Source: CADDZP01 sp035948135
GTDB taxonomy: Bacteria > Actinomycetota > Acidimicrobiia > Acidimicrobiales > AC-14
DNA length: 64,000 nucleotides
Direction of reading: 5' to 3'
NCBI GenBank assembly: GCA_035948135.1
Contig: DASZJL010000194.1
Location: 1-64,000, forward strand
Part shown: positions 1-7,754 of the stretch, piece after piece
Numbering within the stretch: position 1 is the stretch's first letter
How the letters are laid out: each line of letters starts with the position of its first letter
The notes under the pieces: generated by a model
The model's database searches: none
The model's input: only the letters and a program-made list of their open reading frames with translations
What the model was told of the DNA's origin: nothing
Position numbers and translations under genes: made by a program

Positions 1-309
1 GTGCAGGGCATCGGCGGCGTCCTCTACGAGCACATGGCGTACGACGACGCCGGCAACCCGTTGACGACCACCTTCATGGACTACCTCCTGCCGACCGCCA
101 CCGAGGTGCCCGTCATCGAGTACGGCCACATCGAGACGCCCGCCCCGACGAACCCGGGCGGCCACAAGGGGATGGGCGAGGGCGGTGCCATCGCCTCGCC
201 GCCCGCGGTCATCAACGCCATCGCCGACGCGGTCGGGCATCTGGGCGTGGAGATCCACGCTCAGCCCCTCGGTCCGGCCGACCTCATCAGCCTCCTCGCA
301 GAGTCTTGA
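1..309 (+). CDS. Molybdenum hydroxylase large subunit, C-terminal fragment (CoxL/xanthine dehydrogenase family)
   Basis: The reading frame is open at the window edge, so only the last 102 codons are present; the GTG at base 1 is not evidence of a real start. The segment GHKGMGEGGAIASPPAVINA near residue 55 matches the C-terminal active-site region of molybdopterin-cytosine-dinucleotide hydroxylases such as aerobic CO dehydrogenase large subunit. The glutamate in GMGEGG corresponds to the catalytic Glu of that family. The substrate (CO, purine, aldehyde or other) cannot be told from this fragment, and the usual FAD and iron-sulfur subunits would lie outside the window. Its end overlaps the end of the convergent aldo/keto reductase gene by 23 bp. 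Confidence 0.8.
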   Translation: MQGIGGVLYEHMAYDDAGNPLTTTFMDYLLPTATEVPVIEYGHIETPAPTNPGGHKGMGEGGAIASPPAVINAIADAVGHLGVEIHAQPLGPADLISLLAES

Positions 310-1060
310 ACTCCTCGTCGGTGAGCTCGATGTTCAACGCGTCGAGGTTCTCCCGGGCGTGCGCCACCGACAGGGTGCCGGGGATCGGCAGCATGTTCGG
401 CGCGCGTCGCAGGAGCCACGCCAGTGCGATCTGCGACGAGGTGGCGCCGTGGCGCTCCGCAATTTCTCCCACGGCCGCGGGCGTGTCGCCTCGCAGGGGG
501 AAGTACGGCACGAACACGATGCTCTCCCGGGCGCAGTAGTCCACCTCGTCGTCGTACCTGCGCTCGGTGAGGCTGTAGTGGTTCTGGACGGCCGCGATGT
601 CGACGACGCGGCGAGACCGCTCGATCTGGTCGACGCTCACATCGGAGATACCGATATGTCGGATCTTGCCGGCCTGCCGGCACTCCTCGAGCGCGCCCAG
701 GCTCTCTTCGAGCGGCGTCTCGGGGTCGACGCGGTGGAGGTAGTAAAGGGCGATCGAGTCGACGCCCAGGCTGCGGAGACTCTGGTCGACCTGCGCCAGC
801 AGCACGTCTGGGCGACCTTCGCCCGGTCGGTAGCCACCCTTGGTGCCGACGACGACATCATCGGATGCGGGCGCGAGCGCGGCCCCGATCGTCCTCTCGC
901 TGTCGCCTCCCGTGTAGAGGTGGGCGGTGTCGATGTGGCGGATGCCCGCGGCCACGGCCTCGCGGATGAACGCGACGTGCTCATCGCTCTGGGACAAACG
1001 GTTGGTGCCGAGCCCGATCCGGGGCACCTCGCGGTCACCAAGGACAAGCGTCGTCGACAT
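287..1060 (-). CDS. Aldo/keto reductase (257 aa)
   Basis: A compact aldo/keto reductase that would reduce carbonyls with NAD(P)H; the substrate is unknown. The catalytic set is visible: Asp in HIDTAHLYTGG with Tyr four residues on, Lys in VVGTKGGY, and His in YYLHRVDPETPLEES. The C-terminal NADPH-binding region includes LPIPGTLSVAHARENLDAL. I start at the ATG at 1060 (MSTTLVLGDREVPRIGLGTN); the open frame continues upstream to 1351 but that part is low-complexity Ser/Arg shadow of the next gene. A GTG nine bases further upstream is an alternative. At 257 aa it is shorter than the usual 300-340 aa of the family but the barrel motifs run in the normal order. Confidence 0.85.
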   Translation of the reverse strand: MSTTLVLGDREVPRIGLGTNRLSQSDEHVAFIREAVAAGIRHIDTAHLYTGGDSERTIGAALAPASDDVVVGTKGGYRPGEGRPDVLLAQVDQSLRSLGVDSIALYYLHRVDPETPLEESLGALEECRQAGKIRHIGISDVSVDQIERSRRVVDIAAVQNHYSLTERRYDDEVDYCARESIVFVPYFPLRGDTPAAVGEIAERHGATSSQIALAWLLRRAPNMLPIPGTLSVAHARENLDALNIELTDEEFKTLRGG

Positions 1061-1097
1061 CGCAATCACGCTGAGCAGTTGCGGGCGGCCGGAGCCC

Positions 1098-1463
1098 TCA
1101 GCCCGGCAGCTTGGCCCGGCTCTGCAACGTGACGATCGTCTGCTGACCGTCGCCGTCAGTGACTTCGACCGCGGCAACCAGTGCCGCGACCTGGTTGTCG
1201 ACCAGGATCTTCTGGGGACCGTGCACGGCGTGGTCGAGCACGACCGGATACCGGCCATCGCGTCCGCCGACGCCGACGATGAACTCGTCGTCCTTGGGGT
1301 CGTATTCGAGGTAGGCGAGCGGCAGCTTCTCAGCTTCGAGCTGGTCTCCAAGGTCCAGACCCAGAACCTCGACGGTGACGTCGCTGGGTTCGTGGCCCTT
1401 GGTCACGTCCTCGAAGAAGTCGTGCCAGGCCCCCCGCGGTAGCTCTTCACGTTGTTGGCTCAC
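1098..1463 (-). CDS. DUF5335 family protein (121 aa)
   Basis: A small acidic soluble protein with no signal peptide or membrane segment. The opening REELPRGAWHDFFEDVTKGH, followed by VTVEVLGLDLGDQLEAEKLP, is the pattern I associate with the DUF5335 family of Actinobacteria, whose function is unknown. It begins at a GTG at 1463. A weak -10-like hexamer (TAGACC, minus strand) sits seven bases before the start and there is no Shine-Dalgarno sequence, so the message may be leaderless. It is divergent from the thioredoxin gene and lies 37 bp upstream of the aldo/keto reductase in the same direction, so the two may be co-transcribed. Confidence 0.65.
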   Translation of the reverse strand: MSQQREELPRGAWHDFFEDVTKGHEPSDVTVEVLGLDLGDQLEAEKLPLAYLEYDPKDDEFIVGVGGRDGRYPVVLDHAVHGPQKILVDNQVAALVAAVEVTDGDGQQTIVTLQSRAKLPG

Positions 1464-1516
1464 ACGTTCTGGTCTACCCGCCCCGGCACCGGTCCGCCAG
1501 CGTAGATTTGGCGAAC

Positions 1517-1954
1517 GTGATCGTCGCCTGCGACAACTGCGGCAAGAAGAACCGGGTGCCCGCGGCCGCGGCGGGGACGCCCCAGTGCGCCAACTGCCAC
1601 AAGCCGCTGGCCTGGATCGCCGACGTCCAAGACAGTGACTTCGGGGAGGTCGCCGACCAGTCGCGAATGCCGGTGCTCGTCGACCTCTGGGCGCCCTGGT
1701 GCGGCCCGTGCCGCATGGTGAGTCCGGCCCTCGAGCGGTTGGCCCACGAGTTCGCGGGGCGGGTGAAGCTGGTCAAGGTCAACGTCGACGAGGCGCCCGA
1801 GCTGTCGCGGCGGTTCGAAGCCCAGAGCATCCCCACCCTGCTGCTGCTCGACCACGGGCGCACCGTCGCCCGTCAGATCGGCGCCGTGCCCGAGTCTGCT
1901 CTCCGTACGTGGCTCGAGCAGGGCCTCGCCCAGACGGGACAGACGGCCGGCTGA
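1517..1954 (+). CDS. trxC: Thioredoxin with N-terminal zinc ribbon (thioredoxin 2 type)
   Basis: A cytoplasmic thiol-disulfide oxidoreductase of the thioredoxin 2 class. Two N-terminal CxxC pairs (CDNCGKKN and CANCHKPL) form the zinc-binding ribbon. The active site WCGPC lies near residue 57 and the cis-proline segment SIPTLLLL near residue 95. About 145 aa matches the usual length. An upstream in-frame TTG at 1508 overlaps the likely -10 box TAGATT (1503-1508), so I prefer the GTG at 1517, which that promoter would place at or next to the 5' end of a leaderless mRNA. There is no Shine-Dalgarno sequence. It is followed after 34 bp by the acyl-CoA synthetase gene. Confidence 0.88.
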   Translation: MIVACDNCGKKNRVPAAAAGTPQCANCHKPLAWIADVQDSDFGEVADQSRMPVLVDLWAPWCGPCRMVSPALERLAHEFAGRVKLVKVNVDEAPELSRRFEAQSIPTLLLLDHGRTVARQIGAVPESALRTWLEQGLAQTGQTAG

Positions 1955-1988
1955 ACATCGCCGGCCGGCGGTGGCGTACGTTTTCGGC

Positions 1989-3539
1989 GTGTTCGCCCGG
2001 GAGTTTGCAGAGACCACACCTGACCGGCCCGCGATCGTCATGGCCAACAGCGGGCAGACCCTGACGTTCGCCGAGTACGAGGCCGCCGCCAACCGGGTGG
2101 CCCACTTCTTCCGCGACCAGGGCCTGCAGCGCCTCGACCACGCGGCCTTCTTCATGGAGAACAACCCGCGGCTGCTGGAGTGCGAGGGCGGCGCCGAGCG
2201 CTCGGGGCTCTACTACACCTGCATCAACTCGTACCTGTCGCCGGCTGAGGTGGCGTACATCGTCAACGACTGCCAGGCCCGGGTCGTTGTCAGCTCGGCC
2301 GCGCTGGCGTCGGTCGCGAAGGAGCTGCCCGCGCTGTGCCCCAAGGTCGAGCGTTGGCTGACGGTGGACACGTCACAACCGAACGAGCCGTGGGAGTCAT
2401 ACGAGGAGGTCACCGCTCAGTACCCCGCGGACCCGGTCGCCGACGAGCAGCTCGGCGCCGCCATGCTCTACTCCTCGGGAACGACCGGACAGCCGAAAGG
2501 GATCCTGCGCCCGCTCCCGGAGGTCAAGCCCGCCGACCCGTTGCCGATCATGGCGGGGATCAAGGTGCTGTTCGGGTTCCGAGAGGGGATGACGTACCTG
2601 TCGCCCGCGCCCCTCTACCACTCGGCGCCGCAGGCGAGCGTGGCCGCCGCGCTGCGCCTCGGGGCCACCTCCGTGATCATGGAGCGCTTCGACGCCAGGC
2701 AGTTCCTCGACCTCGTCGAGCGCCACCGCGTGACACATTCCCAGATGGTGCCGACGATGTTCAGCCGCCTCCTGAAGCTGCCTGAAGACGTGCGCGCCGC
2801 GGCCGACGTCTCCTCGCTGGAAGCGATCGTCCACGCCGCCGCCCCGTGTCCGGTCCCCGTCAAGCAGCAGATGATCGAGTGGTGGGGCCCGATCATCCTC
2901 GAGTACTACGCGGCCACCGAGGGCAACGGGTTCACGTGGTGCGACTCCGAGGAGTGGCTGGCCCACAAGGGGACGGTCGGCCGCAAGCTCGTCGGCGAGA
3001 TCCTCATCCTCGACGAGGAAGGCAACGAGTGCCCGACCGGGACCTCCGGCACGATCTGGTTCAAGGGCTCGACCAACTTCGAGTACTTCAACGCGCCGGA
3101 GAAGACGGCGGAGTCTCGCAACGAAGCGGGCGACACCAGCACGGTGGGCGACGTCGGCTATCTGGACGACGACGGCTACCTCTACCTGACCGACCGCAAG
3201 ACGTACATGATCATTTCCGGCGGGGTGAACATCTATCCGCAGGAGACGGAGAACCTCCTGATCACTCACCCCAAGGTGATGGACGCCGCCGTCATCGGCG
3301 TGCCCAACGACGACCTGGGCGAGGAGGTGAAGGCGGTGGTGCAGCCGATGGCCGGAGTCGAGCCCGGCGCTGCGCTCGAGCGGGAGCTGATCGCCTTCTG
3401 CCGGGACAACATTGCCCACTACAAGGCGCCGAGATCGGTCGACTTCGAGGACGAGCTGCCCCGGCTGCCGACCGGGAAGCTGTACAAGCGCCTCCTCCGC
3501 GACCGCTACTGGGAGGGCCACGCCGCGCCGATCGTCTGA
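1989..3539 (+). CDS. AMP-dependent acyl-CoA synthetase/ligase (516 aa)
   Basis: An ANL-superfamily ligase that activates a carboxylic acid to acyl-AMP and then acyl-CoA. The P-loop-like motif LYSSGTTGQPKGI lies near residue 160, YYAATEG near 300, the hinge region GDVGYLDDDGYLYLTDRK near 385, and the catalytic lysine in PTGKLYKR near the C terminus. The chain-length specificity is not readable; the layout resembles FadD-type and bile-acid/steroid CoA ligases. An in-frame GTG at 1971 gives a longer form, but TACGTT at 1977-1982 looks like a -10 box seven bases before the GTG at 1989, so I place the start there as leaderless. A class III CoA transferase and an aldo/keto reductase follow, suggesting one catabolic unit for an acyl-CoA intermediate. 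Confidence 0.85.
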   Translation: MFAREFAETTPDRPAIVMANSGQTLTFAEYEAAANRVAHFFRDQGLQRLDHAAFFMENNPRLLECEGGAERSGLYYTCINSYLSPAEVAYIVNDCQARVVVSSAALASVAKELPALCPKVERWLTVDTSQPNEPWESYEEVTAQYPADPVADEQLGAAMLYSSGTTGQPKGILRPLPEVKPADPLPIMAGIKVLFGFREGMTYLSPAPLYHSAPQASVAAALRLGATSVIMERFDARQFLDLVERHRVTHSQMVPTMFSRLLKLPEDVRAAADVSSLEAIVHAAAPCPVPVKQQMIEWWGPIILEYYAATEGNGFTWCDSEEWLAHKGTVGRKLVGEILILDEEGNECPTGTSGTIWFKGSTNFEYFNAPEKTAESRNEAGDTSTVGDVGYLDDDGYLYLTDRKTYMIISGGVNIYPQETENLLITHPKVMDAAVIGVPNDDLGEEVKAVVQPMAGVEPGAALERELIAFCRDNIAHYKAPRSVDFEDELPRLPTGKLYKRLLRDRYWEGHAAPIV

Positions 3540-3595
3540 CGACCGCAACGCGCGCTAGCAATGCGTGGGAACCGCGAAGGAAGGGCTGACCACGT

Positions 3596-4813
3596 ATGGG
3601 CGGAGTCATGGAGGGTGTCCGCGTCGTCGAGGTGGCGTCGTGGACGTTTGTGCCGGCCGCGGGGGCCGTCCTCGCCGAGTGGGGAGCGGAGGTCATCAAG
3701 ATCGAGCACCCGGTCACCGGCGACCCGCAACGGGGCCTCTCGGCCATGGGCCTCGTGCCGCAGGGCCCGGGCGGCGTCGACTACATGATCGAGCTGCCGA
3801 ACCGGGGCAAGAAGAGTGTGGGCATCGACCTCAAGTCGCCAGAAGGGCGAGAGGCGCTGATGAAGCTCGTCGCGACGGCCGACGTCTTCCTGACCAACTA
3901 CCTCCCGCCGCTGCGCAAGAAGCTGGGCGTAGACGTCGAGGACATTCGCGCCGCCAACCCCAACATCATCTACGTGCGGGGATCGGGACACGGCGAGCGC
4001 GGGCCCGAGAAGGACAAGGGCGCGTACGACGGCAGCACGTTCTGGGGCCGGGTCATTGCCGCCCAAGCCACACCGTCGGACCGCGAGTGGCCGCTCAACC
4101 AGCCGTTCGCCGCCTTCGGGGATCTGATGGGTGGGCTCACCACCGCGGGCGGGATCTCGGCCGCCCTGTTCCACCGGGAGCGCACGGGCGAGGCGACGAT
4201 CGTCGACACGTCGCTCCTCGCTCTCGGCATGTGGGCGACGGGTGCCAACATCCTCGCGGCCGGACTGTTCGGCCTGACCCAGATCCCGGGCGGATCCCGG
4301 GACAACGTGCCGAATCCGATCATGAACATGTACCGCTCCAAGGACGGGCGCTTCGTCACGCTGATGATGTTGCAGTCCGATCGCTTCTGGCCTGACCTGG
4401 TGACGACGATCGGCCACCCCGAGCTGGCCGACGACCCCAAGTACAAGGACGCGGCCGCCCGCTTCGAGAACCGCAGGGAGTGCGTCGCCGCTCTCGACGC
4501 CATCTTCGCCGAGAAGGACTTCGACGAGTGGCGGCAGATCCTGAGCAACGCCGAGGGGGTGTGGGAGCCGGTCGAGACGCCGGGCGAGCTCATCGAGGAC
4601 GAGCAGGCACTGGCGAACGGCTACGTGGGGCAGATCACCCTCGACAACGGCACCTCGTTCCGCATCGTTCCGTCACCACTGCAGTTCAACGAGACACCGC
4701 CCGACCTGACGCGGGCCCCGGGACACGGCGAGCACACCGACGAGGTGCTGCAGTCGGTTGGCTACGACATGGACGAACTGATCGAGATGAAAGTGAAGGG
4801 AGCGATTCTCTGA
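3596..4813 (+). CDS. Class III CoA transferase (CaiB/BaiF family, 405 aa)
   Basis: Moves CoA between carboxylic acids; family members act on carnitine, bile acids, oxalate, 2-methylacyl-CoAs and steroid side chains. The N-terminal segment GVRVVEVASWTFVPAAGAVL and GAEVIKIEHP is the CoA-binding Rossmann start. NRGKKSVGIDLKSPEGREAL and ADVFLTNYLPP follow in the family order, then GDLMGGLTTAGGISAAL. An aspartate in AYDGSTFWGR near residue 142 is a candidate for the nucleophile, but I could not align it securely. Length fits the family. The stop overlaps the next ATG (TGATG), so this gene and the reductase are translationally coupled. The start could also be the ATG 12 bases downstream. Confidence 0.88.
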   Translation: MGGVMEGVRVVEVASWTFVPAAGAVLAEWGAEVIKIEHPVTGDPQRGLSAMGLVPQGPGGVDYMIELPNRGKKSVGIDLKSPEGREALMKLVATADVFLTNYLPPLRKKLGVDVEDIRAANPNIIYVRGSGHGERGPEKDKGAYDGSTFWGRVIAAQATPSDREWPLNQPFAAFGDLMGGLTTAGGISAALFHRERTGEATIVDTSLLALGMWATGANILAAGLFGLTQIPGGSRDNVPNPIMNMYRSKDGRFVTLMMLQSDRFWPDLVTTIGHPELADDPKYKDAAARFENRRECVAALDAIFAEKDFDEWRQILSNAEGVWEPVETPGELIEDEQALANGYVGQITLDNGTSFRIVPSPLQFNETPPDLTRAPGHGEHTDEVLQSVGYDMDELIEMKVKGAIL

Positions 4814-5832
4814 TGGAACGGACGACGCTCGGCGCGACGGGAATCCAGGTGAGCCGCTACTGCCTTGGCGCCATGATGCTCGGCGCGTGGGGCAACCCCG
4901 ACCACGACGACTCCGTCCGCATCATCCACGCCGCCCTCGACGCCGGCATCAACTTCATCGACACGGCCGACGTCTATTCGTTCGGCGAGTCGGAGGAGAT
5001 CGTCGGGAAGGCCCTGCAGGGCCGGCGCGACAGCGTGGTGCTGGCGACCAAGTTCGTGGCGCCCATGGGCGAGGACACCAACCAGCGGGGCGCGTCTCGC
5101 CGCTGGATCATGCAGGAGGTCGAGAACAGCCTGCGCCGCCTGGGCACCGACTACATCGACCTCTACCAGGCCCACCGCCCCGACCCCACCGTCGACATCG
5201 ACGAGACCCTGAGCGCCCTGAGCGACCTCGTGCACCAGGGGAAGGTGCGCATGATCGGCAGCTCGACCTATCCGGCCGAGCTCATCGTGGAGGCCCAGTG
5301 GACTGCCGAGCGGCGGGGGCGCGAACGCTTCCGCTGCGAGCAGCCGCCGTATTCGATCTTCGCCCGCGGCATCGAGACGGCGGTGCTGCCGACGTGCCAG
5401 AAGTACGGCATGGGCGTCATCCCGTGGAGTCCGCTCGCGGGCGGCTGGCTGACCGGCAAGTACCGGCGGGGGAGCGACCTCCCGAGCGGCGGGCGGGCGG
5501 CGCGGGTGCCGGACCGCTTCGACTACGACAAGCCCGAGAACCAGCGCAAGCTTGACCTGGTCGAAGACCTCCTGAAGGTGGCGGCCGACGCCGGTCTCTC
5601 GCTGACCCATCTGGCCATGGCCTGGGTGCTCGAGCATCCGGCGGTGACGTCGGCGATCATCGGGCCCCGCACGATGGACCAGATGACCGACCTTCTGGCC
5701 GGCGCCGACGCGACGCTCGACGACGGCATCCTCGACCGCATCGACGAGCTGGTGCCGCCTGGGACCACCATCAACCCCGCCGACGCCGGCTGGTCGCCCC
5801 CCGGCTACAGCAAGAAGGCCCGCCGCCGCTAG
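4813..5832 (+). CDS. Aldo/keto reductase (339 aa)
   Basis: A full-length NADPH-dependent aldo/keto reductase of the AKR11/12-like, YhdN/Tas group. The catalytic tetrad is visible: Asp in FIDTADVYSFGESEEIVGKAL with Tyr close by, Lys in VLATKFVAPMG, and His in YQAHRPDPTVDIDETL. The cofactor-binding C terminus has AWVLEHPAVTSAIIGPRTMDQ. It starts on the ATG sharing one base with the CoA transferase stop, which argues for a shared mRNA and a related pathway role, for example reduction of a carbonyl made from the CoA-activated substrate. It ends four bases into the convergent encapsulin gene. Confidence 0.88.
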   Translation: MERTTLGATGIQVSRYCLGAMMLGAWGNPDHDDSVRIIHAALDAGINFIDTADVYSFGESEEIVGKALQGRRDSVVLATKFVAPMGEDTNQRGASRRWIMQEVENSLRRLGTDYIDLYQAHRPDPTVDIDETLSALSDLVHQGKVRMIGSSTYPAELIVEAQWTAERRGRERFRCEQPPYSIFARGIETAVLPTCQKYGMGVIPWSPLAGGWLTGKYRRGSDLPSGGRAARVPDRFDYDKPENQRKLDLVEDLLKVAADAGLSLTHLAMAWVLEHPAVTSAIIGPRTMDQMTDLLAGADATLDDGILDRIDELVPPGTTINPADAGWSPPGYSKKARRR

Positions 5833-6629
5833 GGCGACACGACCACGACCGCGTCCGGTTCGAGGACGCGGAAGGTGAGGCTCTCCTCGAGATAGAGCGT
5901 GACGCTGTCGGCGTCGTGGTTCAGGTAGCCGATGGAGATGTCGCCACCGACGTCCATCACGAAGTCCCCACCACGGAGGCTGAGCACAGCGGCGCCGTCG
6001 ATCCCGGGGGTCCAGACCACCGGGCCGTCGAGGATCTGGTGGAGGTGGTCGAGCAGCGGGTAGCCGCCGTGCTCGGTGGTCTCGATGATGCCGGTGTAGC
6101 CGGTCGGCGCGATGGCCAGGCCGTACGGTCCGCCGATCCCGGACTCCCGCAGCACGTCGACCGCCTTGGCGACGAATGTCGGGTAGCGCTTGAACTCGTC
6201 GGCCAGCTGCAGCGGCGGGTGCGAGCTCGAGTCGAGGATGCCCTGGATGCCGGCGCCGGGGTGGCCGCGGAAGACGAGCGTGTTCTCGGCCAGCCCGAGG
6301 CGGGCAGTGGCGACGTCGAGCGTGCCGAAGTCCGTGTCCGAGGCGCCCCGGTCGACATTTTCGAGCTCAGGGCGGGACACGGTGAACGGCACGCGCAGCT
6401 CGACGAGCGGCATCACCCGCCGGAGCCGGGCCTGGACCTCGTCGACCGGACCGGGGACCGCTTCGACACGGCCCAGGTTGTTGGCAGCGTGCTCCCAGCC
6501 GTGGGGGCCCTCGAAGTCGACCAGCTTTCGGGCCGCGAGGAACGTGGTGATGCGGGACTTGGCCTCGGCCTCGACGGCGGCCCACCCGTCGTCGGAGACC
6601 GGCGCGAGCTCGCGTAGGAGACGGTCCAC
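5829..6629 (-). CDS. enc: Family 1 encapsulin shell protein (266 aa)
   Basis: The major protein of a protein nanocompartment with the HK97 phage capsid fold. The start VDRLLRELAPVSDDGWAAVE, the ARKLVDFEGPHGWEHAANNL stretch, LGRVEAV, and RRVMPLVELRVPFTVSR are the family 1 encapsulin pattern; the C terminus LYLEESLTFRVLEPDAVVVV is also typical. Length matches the usual 260-270 aa. The GTG at 6629 has a good Shine-Dalgarno sequence (GGGAGG, 6640-6645) ten bases upstream, lying inside the end of the ferritin gene, so the long open frame to 6803 is not coding. It is two bases downstream of the encapsulated ferritin stop, which identifies the cargo: iron oxidation and storage. Confidence 0.95.
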   Translation of the reverse strand: MDRLLRELAPVSDDGWAAVEAEAKSRITTFLAARKLVDFEGPHGWEHAANNLGRVEAVPGPVDEVQARLRRVMPLVELRVPFTVSRPELENVDRGASDTDFGTLDVATARLGLAENTLVFRGHPGAGIQGILDSSSHPPLQLADEFKRYPTFVAKAVDVLRESGIGGPYGLAIAPTGYTGIIETTEHGGYPLLDHLHQILDGPVVWTPGIDGAAVLSLRGGDFVMDVGGDISIGYLNHDADSVTLYLEESLTFRVLEPDAVVVVSP

Positions 6630-6631
6630 GG

Positions 6632-7012
6632 TCAGTGCACCTCCCGCAGCGAGCCGATACCGAGCGACCCACGAGCGGCCGCGGCCGAGCCGGCCCCGCC
6701 GCCCTCGGCCTCGGCCTCGTGCTCGACCTCGACGACGGGCAGTTCGGTGAACAGATAGGTGCGCAGCACGGCGTCGAAGGCCGGATCGCGCCGGCGCAGC
6801 CACTCGAGCGTCATCGCCGCATGCTCCTTCTCCTCGTCGCGGTTGTGGGCCAGCACCGCGGCCAGGCTCTCGTCGTCGGTCGCCGTCACCCGCTGGTCGT
6901 ACCAGTCGATGGCCTCCAACTCTTCCTGCAAGGAGGTGATCGCCCGGTGGCGGTCGATGACGTCTGGGGTCAGCGACGCCGCGGGCTCGTGAAGTCCAGC
7001 GCTTTGTGCCAT
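6632..7012 (-). CDS. encFtn: Encapsulated ferritin-like protein, encapsulin cargo (126 aa)
   Basis: A ferritin-like ferroxidase targeted into the encapsulin shell. Residues line up with the known EncFtn centre shifted by one: E30, E31, E33, W37, Y38, E61 and H64 (EELEAIDWYDQR and DEEKEHAA). After the two-helix core there is an acidic, Ala/Gly-rich linker (residues 92-113). The last twelve residues, GSLGIGSLREVH, are a textbook encapsulin targeting peptide. The ATG at 7012 begins MAQSAGLHEP; the upstream open frame to 7156 is not conserved in style. It sits directly upstream of the shell gene and 47 bp downstream of the Ddn-family gene on the same strand. Confidence 0.95.
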   Translation of the reverse strand: MAQSAGLHEPAASLTPDVIDRHRAITSLQEELEAIDWYDQRVTATDDESLAAVLAHNRDEEKEHAAMTLEWLRRRDPAFDAVLRTYLFTELPVVEVEHEAEAEGGGAGSAAAARGSLGIGSLREVH

Positions 7013-7059
7013 GCGCTCAGCATTCCCCGGCGAGCGGCCCCGCACAAACGGGAATGTGG

Positions 7060-7506
7060 TCAGCCGGTCCTGGAGGCGACGAAGACCGGGATCGTGCGGT
7101 CGGTGCGCTTCTGATACTCGGCGTACTCGGGGTAGGCAGCCACCGCCCGTTCCCACCAGGCGGCCCGTTCGTCGCCGGTCACTTCGCGCACGCGCGCCGG
7201 GAACGGCTCGGCGCCGTCCTGGACGGTTACGTCCTCCGGATTGGCCTTGAGGTTGTAGTACCAGACCGGGTGCTTGGGAGCGCCGCCGAGGGACGCCACG
7301 AGGGCGTACTCGCCGTCGTGCTCCACCCGCATGAGGGCGATCTTGCGGACCTTGCCGCTCTTGTTGCCGAGCATCGTCACGACGACGACGGGCATGTCAG
7401 TGTCGCCGAGGGTGTTGGCCTCCTGGCCGCCCGATCGCTCGTAGGCCTCGACCTGGTCGCGCACCCAGTCGAACGAGCTGGGGGCGTAGTCGCCGTCGAC
7501 GGTCAC
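7060..7506 (-). CDS. Nitroreductase/quinone reductase family protein, F420-dependent type (Ddn-like)
   Basis: A 148-aa deazaflavin-binding protein of the Ddn/FDOR-A split-barrel family, which uses reduced F420 to reduce quinones, nitro compounds and other electrophiles. The signature runs VTMLGNKSGKVRKIALMRVE, then YALVASLGGAPKHPVWYYNL, and VREVTGDERAAWWERAVAAY, with YQKRTDRTIPVFV at the end. The GTG start overlaps the stop codon of the L36 gene (GTGA), which implies translational coupling. Lying upstream of the ferritin and encapsulin genes, it may help protect against oxidative or iron stress; that is an inference from position. Confidence 0.85.
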   Translation of the reverse strand: MTVDGDYAPSSFDWVRDQVEAYERSGGQEANTLGDTDMPVVVVTMLGNKSGKVRKIALMRVEHDGEYALVASLGGAPKHPVWYYNLKANPEDVTVQDGAEPFPARVREVTGDERAAWWERAVAAYPEYAEYQKRTDRTIPVFVASRTG

Positions 7507-7625
7507 CCTTGACGGGCCTTCCAGCGCGGGTTGCGCTTGTTGATCACGAACGTGCGGCCGCGGCGGCGGACCACGCGGGATCCCGGCCGCAGCTTCAACG
7601 ACTTGAGTGAGTTTCTGATCTTCAT
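7503..7625 (-). CDS. rpmJ: Ribosomal protein L36, type B, zinc-independent paralog (40 aa)
   Basis: The translated 40 residues begin MKIRNSLKSLKLRPGSRVV and end in FVINKRNPRWKARQG, which is the long form of bL36. The Cys/His zinc ligands of the common form are absent, making this the C-minus paralog that replaces zinc L36 under zinc limitation or stress in other bacteria. GGAGG precedes the ATG by about eleven bases. I saw no clear Zur box upstream. Its stop overlaps the Ddn-family start, so it heads the minus-strand run L36, Ddn-like, ferritin and encapsulin. Confidence 0.92.
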   Translation of the reverse strand: MKIRNSLKSLKLRPGSRVVRRRGRTFVINKRNPRWKARQG

Positions 7626-7754
7626 GGGTGGACCGCCTCCTGTCTGTGGGTAAACGGATACCGCCGAAGCGCTATTCCGAGGCGCGGCGGTGACAGAAAT
7701 CGATCGGCGATTGTGAGAGTCTTACCTCAGGTATTCCCGGACCGGGAGGGAACG

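Noticed and set aside
7626..7754. A Zur box controlling the zinc-free L36 gene.
   Set aside because: I found no TGAAAATGATTTTCA-like dyad; regulation remains open.
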